From contig NZ_JBDPLZ010000012.1 in assembly GCF_039871655.1 (NCBI RefSeq), positions 1 to 64,000 of the forward strand: DNA of 64,000 nucleotides. Direction: 5' to 3'. A program made the translations under genes and the position numbers. Source of the DNA: Actinocorallia sp039871655. GTDB lineage: Bacteria; Actinomycetota; Actinomycetes; Streptosporangiales; Streptosporangiaceae. Shown piece after piece: positions 16,680 to 25,980 of this stretch (position 1 is its first letter; every line of letters starts with the position of its first letter). The notes beneath the pieces are model-generated. The model made no database searches, was not told the DNA's origin, and saw nothing but the letters and a program-made list of their open reading frames with translations.

Positions 16680-19600
16680 ATGACGCTCCGCCAGTCGGCC
16701 GCGCGCGCCTCGCGCCGAGGACTCCCGTTCGAACCGCCCTCCCGCCGGACGGTCAGCGCGGTGCTGGGCGTCGTCCTGGCCGGCGTGCTGCTGGGAGCTG
16801 TGCTGCCCAGGCTGGTGGACCTGCGGGAGGTAGGGGAGATCCTCGGCAGCAAGGTCAACGCGGTGGAGATGGCGGGCCTCGTCCTGCTGACGCTGGCCGC
16901 GATCGCCGCCTCCGCCGGACAGCTGATGGCGGGCCTGCCCGGACTGAGGTTCCGGGACGCGACCGCGGTGAACGTCGTGACGACCGCGGTGTCCTACGGA
17001 CTGCCCGCCGGGGGAGCGGCCGGGACGGCGCTGAACATCACCATGCTGCGCAAGGTCGGCTTCTCCCTGACGGAGATCGTGACGCAGGCCCTCTCGACGG
17101 GCGTGTGGAACCTCGTGGCACGGCTCGTCCTGCCGCTGACGGCGCTCGGGGCCGCCGCGGTGGTCTCCGAGGTGCCTTCGGGGGTGCGCGGCGCGGGAGC
17201 GCTCGGGTTCGGCCTCGCCGCGCTGGTCCTCGGTGTCACCGCGTGGCTCTTCTGGGGGACGTTCCCGGCGGAGAAGCTGGCGCGCGGCCTCTCCAAGGCG
17301 GGACGGATCCTGCCGGGTAAGCCGGAGATGAAGCCCGAGAAACTGCAGCTCTTCCGGTCCGAGGTGCGGGAGCTCGTCCGGTCCCGCTGGGCCTCGCTGA
17401 CGGCGACGACGCTCGCCTACCACCTGGCGACGTTCGGCGTCCTCTACATGTCGCTGCAGGCCGTGGGGGTCACCGAGGCCGGGGTCATCGAGACGTTCGC
17501 CGTCTACACGGTGGCCCGCCAGGTGACGGCCATCCCCCTCACCCCGGGCAGCGCCGGCGTCATCGAACTCGCCCTCATCGGAGGGCTCGGGCTGACCGGC
17601 GGCGACCTGCCGAAGATGGCGGCGGGCGTCCTGCTGTTCCGCTTCTTCACCTTCCTGCTGTACCTGCCGGCGGGCGCCGTGGTGTGGGTGTGGTGGCAGT
17701 GGGCGGTGAACCGCGAGGACCAGGAGCAGCCGACGGTCTTCCGCCACCCCGGCGACGGCGTCCGGGCGCTGGCCGCCGCCGTGCTGACGGCGGGATGCGC
17801 GCTGCTCGCCGCCCAGGGGCCGGGAAGCCTGGAGACCAGTCTCTTCCGCCTGGCCAACGACCTTCCGGACCTCCTGTTCGGGCCGCTCTGGGTGTTCATG
17901 CAGGCCGGATGGGTCGGAAGCGTCGTCATCAGCGCGCTCCTGGCGCTCATCGCGCACCGCAGGGCGCTCGCCCTGGCCCTGGCGACGGCGGGCGGCGCGG
18001 CCTGGGGCCTGGCCAAGGTCGTCAAGTGGGTCGCGGGACGGGAACGTCCGGGCGCGATCCTGGAGGAGGTGACGCTGCGCGGAGACGTCCACGTCGGAGG
18101 CGTCGGCTTCCCGGCCGGGCACACCGCCGTCGCCGCCGCGCTCGTCACCGTGGCGTCGGCGTACCTGCCGCGCTCCTACCGGCGGGTCCTGTGGGGGCTG
18201 GTCGCCGTGGTCGGGTTCGCACGGGTGTACGTCGGCGCGCACCTGCCGCTGGACGTGGTCGGCGGTATCGCGTTCGGCTGGGGGATCGGCTCGGCCGTCC
18301 TCTTCGCCTACGGCACCCCCGCGCACATCCCCGGGATCATCCGGCTGCGGACCGTCTTCCCCGACCTGATCCCGCCCTCGGCCGCACTGGAGCCGATCCG
18401 CACCGACATACGCCGCGCCGTCGTCTACCGGGCTCCCGCCGTGAAGCTGTTCTTCAAGGCGATCGGCCGTGACCAGCGCGACGCCGACTTCTTCGACCGT
18501 CTGAGGTCCCTTCGCGGAAGCCCCGGAGCGCCGTTCGTCTCGGCCAGACGACAGCTGGAGCACGAAGAGTACGTCCTGCAGCTCGCCCGGCACAGGGGAG
18601 TCCGCGTACCGGCCGTCGAACGGTTCGTGGCCAGGCGTTCCGGTGACTGCTACCTGGCGATGGAGTACGTCGACGGAGCCGGGCTCAACCTCATCAACAA
18701 CATCAGCGACGAACTCCTGGACGAGCTGTGGGAGCAGCTCAGGCTGCTGGGCGAGGCACGTGTCGCGCACCGCGAACTGAGCGCGGAGAACATCGTCGTC
18801 GACTCCGAAGGGCTCCCGTACCTGGTGGGCTTCGGACGCGCCCGCTCCCAGGCGCCGGTGAAGGCGCTGAAGCTGGACCGCGACCGGCTGCTGGCCGTCA
18901 CCGAGGAACTGGTCGGCCGCGAACGCGCCGAAGCAGCCCGGGAACGCGCCGGCGAACCCGATCTCGAGGTCCCCGAACGGAAGAGGCGCTGGAACCGGAC
19001 CGGCCCGCACACCGCGCGGCACCCGGGCGACGTCGTGCGCATCATCGTCGGCCTGTTCCTGGTGACGTTCCTGTCCCTCTACGCCGCGGACGGGTTCCTG
19101 CTGCCCGTGGAGGGCGACCTCTTCCGGCTGGTCAACAGCCTGCCGGACTGGCTGTTCTGGCCCCTGCAGATCCTCATGCAGGCGGGAGCGCTGGGAGCCG
19201 TCGGCGTGGCGGCCGCGGTGGCGCTGCTCTTCCGCCGCTTCCGGCTCTCCGCCGAACTCGCCCTCGGCGGAACGCTCGCCTGGTTCCTGGCGAAGTTCCT
19301 CAAGGACATGGCCGACCGGGGACGCCCGGGAGCGCTCCTGGAGGAAGTCGTCCTGCGGGGCGCCCACGAGGGCGGTCTCGGGTTCATCTCCGGGCACGCC
19401 GCCGTCGCCGCGACCCTCGCCACCATCGCCTCGGCCCACGTGCCGCGTCGGCTCCGCCGCGTCTTCTGGGCGTGGGCGGTGGTCGTGGCGGTCAGCCGCG
19501 TGTACGTCGGCGCGCACTTCCCGCTGGACGTCGTCGCGGGCCTGGGTCTCGGCCTGCTGATCGGCGGGGCCTTCCACATGCTCTGGGGCACGCCCTCGAT

Positions 19601-21350
19601 CCTCCCGAGCCACGACGACATCGTCCGGGGCCTGCGCCTGGCCGTCGGCGGCGTCGACAACGTGCGGAAGCTGAAAGCCGACGCCCGGGGCTCCGTCCCG
19701 TTCCTGGCCGAGCGGACACGGGACGATACGGGCCTGTTCATCAAGGCCGTCAGCCGCGACCACCGGGACGCCGACCTGCTGTTCAAGCTCGCCCGGCTGC
19801 TGACCATGCGCGGCGTCGAGGACGAGAGCCCCTTCGCCACCCCGCGCCGCCAGCTGGAACACGAGGCGTGCCTGGTGATGCGCGCCCAGGGCGCGGGCGT
19901 GCGCGTCCCGGCGTTCGCGGGCCTGGCGCCCTGCGGCGGCGGCACCTACCTGCTGGCCGAGGAGGCGGTCGAGAACGCGCGCGAGCTCGCCGACCTGCCC
20001 GAGCTCACCGACGAGTTCCTGCGCGGCCTCTGGGAGGAGGCCCGCAAGCTCCACCGCACCCGGATCGCGCACCGCGACCTGAGGGCCGCGAACATCCTCG
20101 TCGACGAGCAGGACCGCCCCGTCATCGTCGACTTCGGGTTCGCCGAGGACGGCGCCAGCGACCGCAAACTCGCCCAGGACGTCGCCGAACTCCTGTGCTC
20201 CACCGCGATGCTCGTCGGCCCGGAAAGGCCCGTGAAGGCGGCCGCGGACGTCCTGGAACCCGCGGAGCTGGCCGCGGCGATCCCGCTTCTGCAGCCACTG
20301 GCCTTCGGCAGCGCGACCCGCAAGGCGCTGCGCGAACACCCCGACCTGCTGGACGAGCTGAAGGACGAGATCCGGCGGACCACCGGGGCCGGCGAGGCCG
20401 AGGAGATCCGGCTCACCCGCCTGCCGTCCCGCGCCTGGACGCTGTTCCTCGCCCTGCTCGGCATGGCCGCCACGGCCGTCGGCCTGTCCGGCCTGCCGGA
20501 GGTCCACGACCCGCTCGACGTGCTGGGCGGCGCCGACCCGCGCTGGCTGGCGACCGCGGTCGTGCTGATCGCCGTCTCGTACGCGGCCGGCGCGCTCGCG
20601 CTCATGGGCGCTTACGGGCGCCGCCTGCCGTTCCTCCGGACCTGCCGCGAGCAGCTGGCCGCCGCCTACTCCTCCCGGCAGCACCTCCCGGGCCTGGGGT
20701 CGGCCGCCCTTCTGGCCGAATACCTCCAGGCGTCGGGGGCGTCGGCGAACAAGGCCGAGGCCGCCGTCGCGACCACCCGCCTGACCGGGGCGCTCGTCCA
20801 CACCGCCGTGCTCGCCGCGGCGCTCGTCGCGGCAGTGGTGGAAAGCCCGAGCCCCCTCGACTTCCCGGAATGGCCGATCCTCCTGACGGCGGCGGGCGTT
20901 CTGGCCGTGGTCGGCCTGATCATCCAGCTGAAGGTCCAGCAGTCCTTCCTGAGCCGGCTGCGTGACGCGCTCCCCGCCCTGACCCGGGGCCCGGGCGCCT
21001 CACCCCGCATGGCGGCCCTCCTCACGGGGTCCTCGGCCGTCACCGTCTCCTCCGCCCTGGCGTTCCTGGCCACCGCGCAGGCCCTGGGCGTGGACGTCGG
21101 CCCCGGCGCCCTGGCCGCGGCCTTCCTCGCGACGATCCCGCTCCGCCTCCTGGGCCCGCTCCCGGCGGGCATCGGCCTGGTCGAACCCGTCCTGGTGGTC
21201 GTCCTGGTCATGCTCGGCGGCGGCGTCACCGAGACGGTCGTCGCGGTCGTCCTCCACCGCGTCCTGTCCTTCTGGCTCCCCGTCCTCCCCGGCGCCCTCG
21301 CCTGGCGCCGGGGAGGACGATTCCGCAAGGAGGCGTCGCCCGCCGGGTGA
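16680..21350 (+). CDS. Giant membrane protein: flippase-like, PAP2, pseudokinase, PAP2, kinase, flippase-like
   Basis: The protein is 1556 aa and starts at ATG 16680 with AGGAGA upstream. Domains by residue: 25-345, lysylphosphatidylglycerol-synthase-type (UPF0104) multi-helix domain; 360-555, PAP2 phosphatase (K449...RP457, PAGH 478-481, R515, H521, D525); 575-760, kinase-like but with HRE at 697-699 and VGFG at 716-719, so probably inactive; 785-970, second PAP2 (K875...RP883, ISGH 903-906, SR 939-940, H946, D950); 985-1230, lipopolysaccharide-kinase-like domain with intact HRD 1131-1133 and DFG 1151-1153; 1245-1550, second flippase-like domain. The PAP2-kinase unit is an internal duplication (FFKAIGRDQRDAD versus FIKAVSRDHRDAD). 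It is likely to dephosphorylate, phosphorylate and translocate an isoprenoid or phospholipid. The stop overlaps a possible cobQ start (GTGA). Confidence 0.85.
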   Translation: MTLRQSAARASRRGLPFEPPSRRTVSAVLGVVLAGVLLGAVLPRLVDLREVGEILGSKVNAVEMAGLVLLTLAAIAASAGQLMAGLPGLRFRDATAVNVVTTAVSYGLPAGGAAGTALNITMLRKVGFSLTEIVTQALSTGVWNLVARLVLPLTALGAAAVVSEVPSGVRGAGALGFGLAALVLGVTAWLFWGTFPAEKLARGLSKAGRILPGKPEMKPEKLQLFRSEVRELVRSRWASLTATTLAYHLATFGVLYMSLQAVGVTEAGVIETFAVYTVARQVTAIPLTPGSAGVIELALIGGLGLTGGDLPKMAAGVLLFRFFTFLLYLPAGAVVWVWWQWAVNREDQEQPTVFRHPGDGVRALAAAVLTAGCALLAAQGPGSLETSLFRLANDLPDLLFGPLWVFMQAGWVGSVVISALLALIAHRRALALALATAGGAAWGLAKVVKWVAGRERPGAILEEVTLRGDVHVGGVGFPAGHTAVAAALVTVASAYLPRSYRRVLWGLVAVVGFARVYVGAHLPLDVVGGIAFGWGIGSAVLFAYGTPAHIPGIIRLRTVFPDLIPPSAALEPIRTDIRRAVVYRAPAVKLFFKAIGRDQRDADFFDRLRSLRGSPGAPFVSARRQLEHEEYVLQLARHRGVRVPAVERFVARRSGDCYLAMEYVDGAGLNLINNISDELLDELWEQLRLLGEARVAHRELSAENIVVDSEGLPYLVGFGRARSQAPVKALKLDRDRLLAVTEELVGRERAEAARERAGEPDLEVPERKRRWNRTGPHTARHPGDVVRIIVGLFLVTFLSLYAADGFLLPVEGDLFRLVNSLPDWLFWPLQILMQAGALGAVGVAAAVALLFRRFRLSAELALGGTLAWFLAKFLKDMADRGRPGALLEEVVLRGAHEGGLGFISGHAAVAATLATIASAHVPRRLRRVFWAWAVVVAVSRVYVGAHFPLDVVAGLGLGLLIGGAFHMLWGTPSILPSHDDIVRGLRLAVGGVDNVRKLKADARGSVPFLAERTRDDTGLFIKAVSRDHRDADLLFKLARLLTMRGVEDESPFATPRRQLEHEACLVMRAQGAGVRVPAFAGLAPCGGGTYLLAEEAVENARELADLPELTDEFLRGLWEEARKLHRTRIAHRDLRAANILVDEQDRPVIVDFGFAEDGASDRKLAQDVAELLCSTAMLVGPERPVKAAADVLEPAELAAAIPLLQPLAFGSATRKALREHPDLLDELKDEIRRTTGAGEAEEIRLTRLPSRAWTLFLALLGMAATAVGLSGLPEVHDPLDVLGGADPRWLATAVVLIAVSYAAGALALMGAYGRRLPFLRTCREQLAAAYSSRQHLPGLGSAALLAEYLQASGASANKAEAAVATTRLTGALVHTAVLAAALVAAVVESPSPLDFPEWPILLTAAGVLAVVGLIIQLKVQQSFLSRLRDALPALTRGPGASPRMAALLTGSSAVTVSSALAFLATAQALGVDVGPGALAAAFLATIPLRLLGPLPAGIGLVEPVLVVVLVMLGGGVTETVVAVVLHRVLSFWLPVLPGALAWRRGGRFRKEASPAG

Positions 21351-21385
21351 GACCGCCGTGCCCGGGGCGGAATATCATTTCTCGG

Positions 21386-22894
21386 GTGAAAACGTCGAGG
21401 TCGCCCGGGGGAAGCCTGCTGGTAGCGGGGACGACGTCGGATGCGGGCAAGAGTGTCGTGACGGCCGGGCTGTGCCGGGCGCTGGCGCGGCGGGGGGCGC
21501 GGGTCGCGCCGTTCAAGGCGCAGAACATGTCGAACAACTCGATGGTCTGCGCCGACGGGGCGGAGATCGGGCGGGCGCAGTGGGTGCAGGCGCTGGCGGC
21601 GCGGGCCGAACCCGAGGCGGCGATGAATCCGGTGCTGCTGAAGCCGGGGAGCGACCGGCGCAGCCATGTGGTGGTGATGGGGGAGCCCGCTGGGGCGATC
21701 GAGTCCTACCAGTTCGCCGGGGGGCGGGCGCGGCTCGCCGAGGCGGCGTTCGCGGCATATGACGACCTGCGCGGACGGTTCGACGTCGTGGTCTGCGAGG
21801 GGGCGGGCAGCCCTGCGGAGATCAACCTGCGGGCCGGCGACTACATCAACATGGGGCTGGCGCGGCACGGGGGGATCCCCACCGTGGTCGTCGGCGACAT
21901 CGACCGGGGCGGGGTCTTCGCGGCGATGCACGGGACCGTCGCGCTGCTGGAACCCGCCGACCAGCGGCTGATCGCGGGCTTCGTCGTCAACAAGTTCCGG
22001 GGCGACCTCGGGCTGCTGAAGCCGGGACTGGAAGAGTTGGAGCGGCTGACGGGGCGGCGCGTGTTCGGGGTGCTGCCCTGGCGGCCCGACCTGTGGCTGG
22101 ACTCAGAGGACGCGCTCGACCTGGAGGGGCGCAGGTCCACGCACAAGGCGGCGCTGCGGGTGGCCGTCGTGCGGTTCCCCCGGATCAGCAACTTCACCGA
22201 CATCGACGCTTTGGGCGCCGAACCGGACGTCGACGTCGTGTTCGCGGGCAACGCGCGGGCGTTGCAGGGGGCCGACGTCATCGTCCTGCCGGGCACCCGG
22301 GCGACCATCGCCGATCTGCGGTGGCTGCGCGAGCGCGGCATGGACGAGGTGGTGCTGGCGCACGCGCGGGTGGGACGGCCGGTGCTGGGGATCTGCGGCG
22401 GTTTCCAGATGCTGGGCCGGGCGATCGCCGACCCGGACGGGGTCGAGGGCGCCGCCGGGGCGTCCGTCGAAGGGCTCGGGCTGCTGGGCGTCGACACCCT
22501 GTTCTCGCCGCGGAAGGTCCTGCGCCTGCCCGAAGGGAGCGCGCTGGGGCATCCGGTCGGGGGATACGAGATCCACCACGGCCGGATCACGCCTGCTGAC
22601 GGCACCGAGGAGTTCCTCGGGGGAGCGCGCAGCGGAGCGGTGTACGGGACGATGTGGCACGGCAGCCTGGAGAGCGACGGGTTCCGCCGCGCCTGGCTCC
22701 GGGAGGTCGCGGCCGTCGCGGGGCACGGGGACTTCACTCCGGGCACCGAGGCCTTCGCCGACCTGCGCGAACGCCGCCTCGACCTGCTCGGTGACCTCGT
22801 GGAGGAGCACCTGGACGTGGACGCCCTCCTCGCCCTCGTCTCCGGGGGCGCCCCGTCCGATCCGCCGCTGCTGGAGCCGGGAGCCTCTCGATGA
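21386..22894 (+). CDS. cobQ: Cobyric acid synthase CobQ
   Basis: CobQ amidates four side chains of adenosylcobyrinic a,c-diamide, using glutamine and ATP, late in B12 synthesis. The N-terminal dethiobiotin-synthetase-like domain starts with LLVAGTTSDAGKSVVTAGLC (P-loop) and contains FKAQNMSNNSMV. The C-terminal glutamine amidotransferase has the nucleophile loop GICGGFQMLG and the later histidine segment MWHGSLESDG. GTG 21386 gives the usual short N-terminus; GTG 21347, overlapping the previous stop, would add 13 residues and lies after an AGGAGG. It overlaps cobK (ATGA). Confidence 0.95.
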   Translation: MKTSRSPGGSLLVAGTTSDAGKSVVTAGLCRALARRGARVAPFKAQNMSNNSMVCADGAEIGRAQWVQALAARAEPEAAMNPVLLKPGSDRRSHVVVMGEPAGAIESYQFAGGRARLAEAAFAAYDDLRGRFDVVVCEGAGSPAEINLRAGDYINMGLARHGGIPTVVVGDIDRGGVFAAMHGTVALLEPADQRLIAGFVVNKFRGDLGLLKPGLEELERLTGRRVFGVLPWRPDLWLDSEDALDLEGRRSTHKAALRVAVVRFPRISNFTDIDALGAEPDVDVVFAGNARALQGADVIVLPGTRATIADLRWLRERGMDEVVLAHARVGRPVLGICGGFQMLGRAIADPDGVEGAAGASVEGLGLLGVDTLFSPRKVLRLPEGSALGHPVGGYEIHHGRITPADGTEEFLGGARSGAVYGTMWHGSLESDGFRRAWLREVAAVAGHGDFTPGTEAFADLRERRLDLLGDLVEEHLDVDALLALVSGGAPSDPPLLEPGASR

Positions 22895-23637
22895 CCGTTC
22901 TGATACTCGGTGGCACGGCCGAGGCGCGCGAACTCGCGCTCCTGCTCCAAGCCCGGAACGTCCAGTTCGTTTCGTCGTTGGCCGGGCGGGTCGCGCAGCC
23001 CCGGCTTCCCGTCGGCGAGGTGCGGATCGGAGGGTTCGGCGGCGTCGAAGGCCTCACCGGCCATCTGAAGGAGAACGGCATCTCGGCGGTCGTCGACGCG
23101 ACGCATCCGTTCGCGCGGGGGATCTCGAGCAACGCCGTCGCCGCGTGCGCGCAGGCGAACGTGCCGTTGCTGCGCCTCGAGCGACCCGGCTGGGAGTCCG
23201 CTCCCGGGAGCGACTCCTGGATCTGGGTCGACACCCACGAAGAAGCGGCCGAGACCGCCGCGAGAACGGGCCGCGCCCCGTTCCTGACGACCGGCCGCCA
23301 GACGCTCGGGCATTTCCTCGAGCCGCTGGCGGACGCCGCGGCGGTGGTGCGGGTGGTCGACGCCCCCGAGCAGGTGCTGCCTCCGTCCTGGACCCTGCTG
23401 CGGAGCCGCGGCCCCTACGTCCTGGACGGCGAACGCGAACTCCTGCGCCGCCACGGATGCGACGTGCTGGTGACGAAGGACTCCGGCGGCACCCACACCT
23501 GGCCGAAGATGGTCGCCGCCGGAGAGTTGGGGCTTCCCGTCATCGTCGTACGGAGGAAAAGCCGAACCGCCGGCGTCGAGGTGGTCATCGACCACGTCGC
23601 CGCCGGCGGCTGGCTCGTAGAGAGAGGACTGGCCTGA
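22891..23637 (+). CDS. cobK: Precorrin-6A reductase CobK
   Basis: The 248-aa protein matches the CobK/CbiJ family in length. The N-terminal Rossmann start MTVLILGGTAEARELA is followed by VVDATHPFARGISSNAVAAC, the family's substrate-side motif. Later come FLTTGRQTLGHF and VTKDSGGTHTWPKMVAA near the C-terminus. It reduces precorrin-6A to precorrin-6B with NADPH. It is coupled to cobQ by an ATGA overlap, and the two form a small operon. No riboswitch was seen before this pair. Confidence 0.93.
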   Translation: MTVLILGGTAEARELALLLQARNVQFVSSLAGRVAQPRLPVGEVRIGGFGGVEGLTGHLKENGISAVVDATHPFARGISSNAVAACAQANVPLLRLERPGWESAPGSDSWIWVDTHEEAAETAARTGRAPFLTTGRQTLGHFLEPLADAAAVVRVVDAPEQVLPPSWTLLRSRGPYVLDGERELLRRHGCDVLVTKDSGGTHTWPKMVAAGELGLPVIVVRRKSRTAGVEVVIDHVAAGGWLVERGLA

Positions 23638-23668
23638 CCGGGGCGGGACTCCAGGCCGGGCCGTCCAC

Positions 23669-24442
23669 TCAGGTGCGGACGCTCTCGATGAGCGACTGTC
23701 GGGCCTGGGCGGCCCGCGCCGTCCGCTGGACGAGACCGCTGAGGACCACGGTGATGGTGCCCCACAACACGGTCTGGGTGACCAGCGAGGAGAAGCGGAA
23801 CCCCCAGAGGGTGCCGGCCGGGAAGTCGCCGGGGACCTCGTCGATCGACGGGAGCGCCAGGCCGGCGGCCGTCACGAGGACGAGCCAGCCCAAGGCGGGG
23901 ACCACGGAGGCGAACCAGGCGTCGCCGCGCCGGGCCAGGTGGGCTGCGAGGACCACCGCGCCGACGGCGAGCACCACCGAGAACGCCTGGAAGCCGAAGT
24001 AGGCGGCGGTCCGCGAGGCGATCGTTTCGCCGCTGCCCGTCGCGGGAGGGTTCGGCGGGTACTTGGCCCAGCTCACGAGAGCGAACGAGACGAAACCGAC
24101 CACCGCGACGAGGGCCGTGGACGCGGCAGGCCGCAGCCTGCCGACCCGGCCGAGGGCGAAGGCGGCGGCGAGCCCGACGACGCCGCCCAGCGCGACGCCG
24201 ACGGCGATGGTCGCGGTGGCCAGGCCCGCCGTGGACTGCCGGGCCCGGCTGATGCCGCCCTCCTCGCCATGGCTGTGGGCGGGGGCACCCTCCGCGTGGG
24301 CGTGGTCGGAGGCCGCCGCCTCCTCGACGGCGATCGCGCCGTCGATGTGGGGCTCTCCGAAGACATAAGCGGCCCCGAAAGCCAGAATTCCGGCGATGAA
24401 ACCGGCCAAGAGGCCGTGGATGAGAAAAGTCCTGGGACTCAA
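23669..24442 (-). CDS. cbtA: Cobalt transporter subunit CbtA
   Basis: CbtA is the predicted membrane subunit of a B12-regulated cobalt uptake system. The protein has about six membrane segments, and between the first two sits a histidine-rich stretch (SDHAHAEGAPAHSHGEE), a probable metal-binding loop. I chose TTG 24442 because AGGAG lies directly before it and the protein then begins LSPRTFLIHGLLAGFIAG, like other family members. ATG 24496 would add 18 residues but has no ribosome binding site. It lies downstream of cbtB in the same riboswitch-controlled operon. Confidence 0.85.
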   Translation of the reverse strand: MSPRTFLIHGLLAGFIAGILAFGAAYVFGEPHIDGAIAVEEAAASDHAHAEGAPAHSHGEEGGISRARQSTAGLATATIAVGVALGGVVGLAAAFALGRVGRLRPAASTALVAVVGFVSFALVSWAKYPPNPPATGSGETIASRTAAYFGFQAFSVVLAVGAVVLAAHLARRGDAWFASVVPALGWLVLVTAAGLALPSIDEVPGDFPAGTLWGFRFSSLVTQTVLWGTITVVLSGLVQRTARAAQARQSLIESVRT

Positions 24443-24533
24443 TTCCTGCTCCTGGTGCACAAAGGCATACCCGAAAGGAAAAGTGTTTTCGGGCATGCTG
24501 AAAAAGCCGGTCGCCCGGCGAAAGGGGAGTGCC

Positions 24534-24746
24534 TCAGTGGCAGGGGTAGCCGAGCAGGTGGCGGCCGTCGTGGACCCACTCGTGGATCGCGGTGCCGGAG
24601 AAGAGCGAGAAGGCCCCCTGCTCGGCGCCGACGAAGAAGACGGCGATGGACGCCAGGAGCACGAAGAAGAAGGCCCACGGGGCGAGGGCGGAGAGGGGAA
24701 GCCTGGGGACTTCCAGCTCGGGGCTGGTCGTGGACACGTGAGACAT
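24534..24746 (-). CDS. cbtB: Cobalt transporter subunit CbtB
   Basis: This is a 70-aa protein with one membrane helix (LAPWAFFFVLLASIAVFFVG) and the typical C-terminus containing HEWVHDGRHLLGYPCH, which supplies the histidines thought to bind cobalt. The ATG at 24746 is preceded by GGAGGTCTC. It is the first gene after the cobalamin riboswitch and is followed by cbtA, as in other bacteria. Confidence 0.9.
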   Translation of the reverse strand: MSHVSTTSPELEVPRLPLSALAPWAFFFVLLASIAVFFVGAEQGAFSLFSGTAIHEWVHDGRHLLGYPCH

Positions 24747-24764
24747 GAGACCTCCGTCAAGGGA

Positions 24765-24880
24765 TACTGCGTCCCGCTGGATGGAACCTCGCCCTCGAGT
24801 GTCTGACTTCGCCGAGAACGGCGTCACAGTAGCGCGACTGTGCCGGATTCCCACCGGCTTCCTCGCGGACGATTATGTAA
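24765..24880 (-). promoter_or_regulatory. Cobalamin riboswitch controlling cbtB-cbtA
   Basis: On the minus strand the core GGAAGCCGGTGGGAATCCGG is followed by CACAGTCGCGCTACTGTGAC and then a divergent B12-box region (GAAGTCAGACACTCGAGGGC). This order matches the AdoCbl/cobalamin riboswitch class. It ends shortly before the GGAGG site of cbtB, so high B12 probably hides that site. The B12-box is less well conserved than in the two other copies. Confidence 0.85.
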
Positions 24881-24906
24881 AACGGTACAGGTTACTTAAA
24901 TTCTGG

Positions 24907-25980
24907 TCAATTGCCGTGCGGCTGGTCATTTATCGAGACGACGGAACCGATCACGGTCACGGCCGGAGCGGTGATCCCTTCGGCCCGCACCAGATCGGCG
25001 ATCTTCGCGAGTGTGGAACGCACGGCCCGCTGTCCGGACGACGCCCCGTCCGCGATCGTCGCCGCCGGGGTCTCGGCCGGCATACCGGCTTCCAGCAGCG
25101 CCTCGGCGATCTCGGGGAGGGTGCGCACGGCCATGAGGAACACCAGGGTCGTCCCCGACTCCGCGAGTGCCCGGTAGTCCACCGACGAGTCCGGGTGCCC
25201 CGGCGGCACATGGCCGGACACCACGGTGAACCCCTGGGACAGCCCCCGGTGGGTGACCGGGATCTCGGCGAGCGCGGGCACCGCGACCGCCGAGGAGACA
25301 CCGGGGACCACGGTGACGGGCACCCCGGCGGCCCGGCAGGCGAGGAGCTCCTCGCCGCCGCGCCCGAAGACGAAGTTGTCGCCGCCCTTGAACCGCACGA
25401 CGTGCGCCCCCGCCAGGGCGCGCTCCACGAGCAGCGCGTTGATGTCGGACTGTGCGGCGGCCCGGCCCCAGGGCACCTTGGCGACGTCGATGATCTCGGC
25501 GTCCGGACGCGCCCAGCGCAGCGCGTCCAGCGGGGCCAGCCGGTCGGTGACGATGACGTCCGCGGACTCCAGGGCCTCCCGCCCGCTGACGGTGAGCAGC
25601 CCGCAGTCCCCGGGACCGCCGCCGACGAGCGTCACCCGGCCGGCTCCGGCGAAGGCGCGGCCCTCCGCGCGGGGAGGCCGCACGCACAGCACACGGGCCT
25701 CGTCCGACTCCCGCTCGACGGCCTCGTCCTCCTCGACGACGCCCGTCGCGGCCACGGCGAGCCACACCCCGTCGAGATCCCCGGGACGGAGGCTCCGCGC
25801 GCTCCACCGGACGAGTCCCCGCGTGGCGAGGTCCTCGACGGACGGGACGACCGAGGGGGCGACCACGTGGACCCGGGCTCCGGCGGCGCGCAGCCCGGCG
25901 ATCTGGCGGAGCGCGGGCTCCCCGCCGCCGAAGACGACGACATCACGCCCCGAAAGGTCCAGAGGATAAGGATTCATCAT
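24907..25980 (-). CDS. cobA: Uroporphyrinogen-III C-methyltransferase with short precorrin-2-dehydrogenase-like N-domain (CobA)
   Basis: The protein is 357 aa. Residues 1 to about 115 are a short NAD-binding-like domain (VVVFGGGEPALRQIAGLRAA) related to the first part of CysG/SirC. Residues about 118-357 are a full S-adenosylmethionine methyltransferase with GRVTLVGGGPGDCGLLTVSG, VIVTDRLAP, VRFKGGDNFVFGRGGEE and VPGVSSAVAVPA. It makes precorrin-2 from uroporphyrinogen III. The start ATG 25980 overlaps the CobB stop. The N-domain lacks the dimerisation and ferrochelatase part of CysG, so siroheme synthesis by this protein alone is doubtful. Confidence 0.9.
   Translation of the reverse strand: MMNPYPLDLSGRDVVVFGGGEPALRQIAGLRAAGARVHVVAPSVVPSVEDLATRGLVRWSARSLRPGDLDGVWLAVAATGVVEEDEAVERESDEARVLCVRPPRAEGRAFAGAGRVTLVGGGPGDCGLLTVSGREALESADVIVTDRLAPLDALRWARPDAEIIDVAKVPWGRAAAQSDINALLVERALAGAHVVRFKGGDNFVFGRGGEELLACRAAGVPVTVVPGVSSAVAVPALAEIPVTHRGLSQGFTVVSGHVPPGHPDSSVDYRALAESGTTLVFLMAVRTLPEIAEALLEAGMPAETPAATIADGASSGQRAVRSTLAKIADLVRAEGITAPAVTVIGSVVSINDQPHGN

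Noticed and set aside
16575..20801. 1408-aa open frame on the minus strand under the giant membrane protein
   Set aside because: It is the antisense frame of a high-GC gene, of biased Gly/Arg/Glu/Gln composition, without any family segment.
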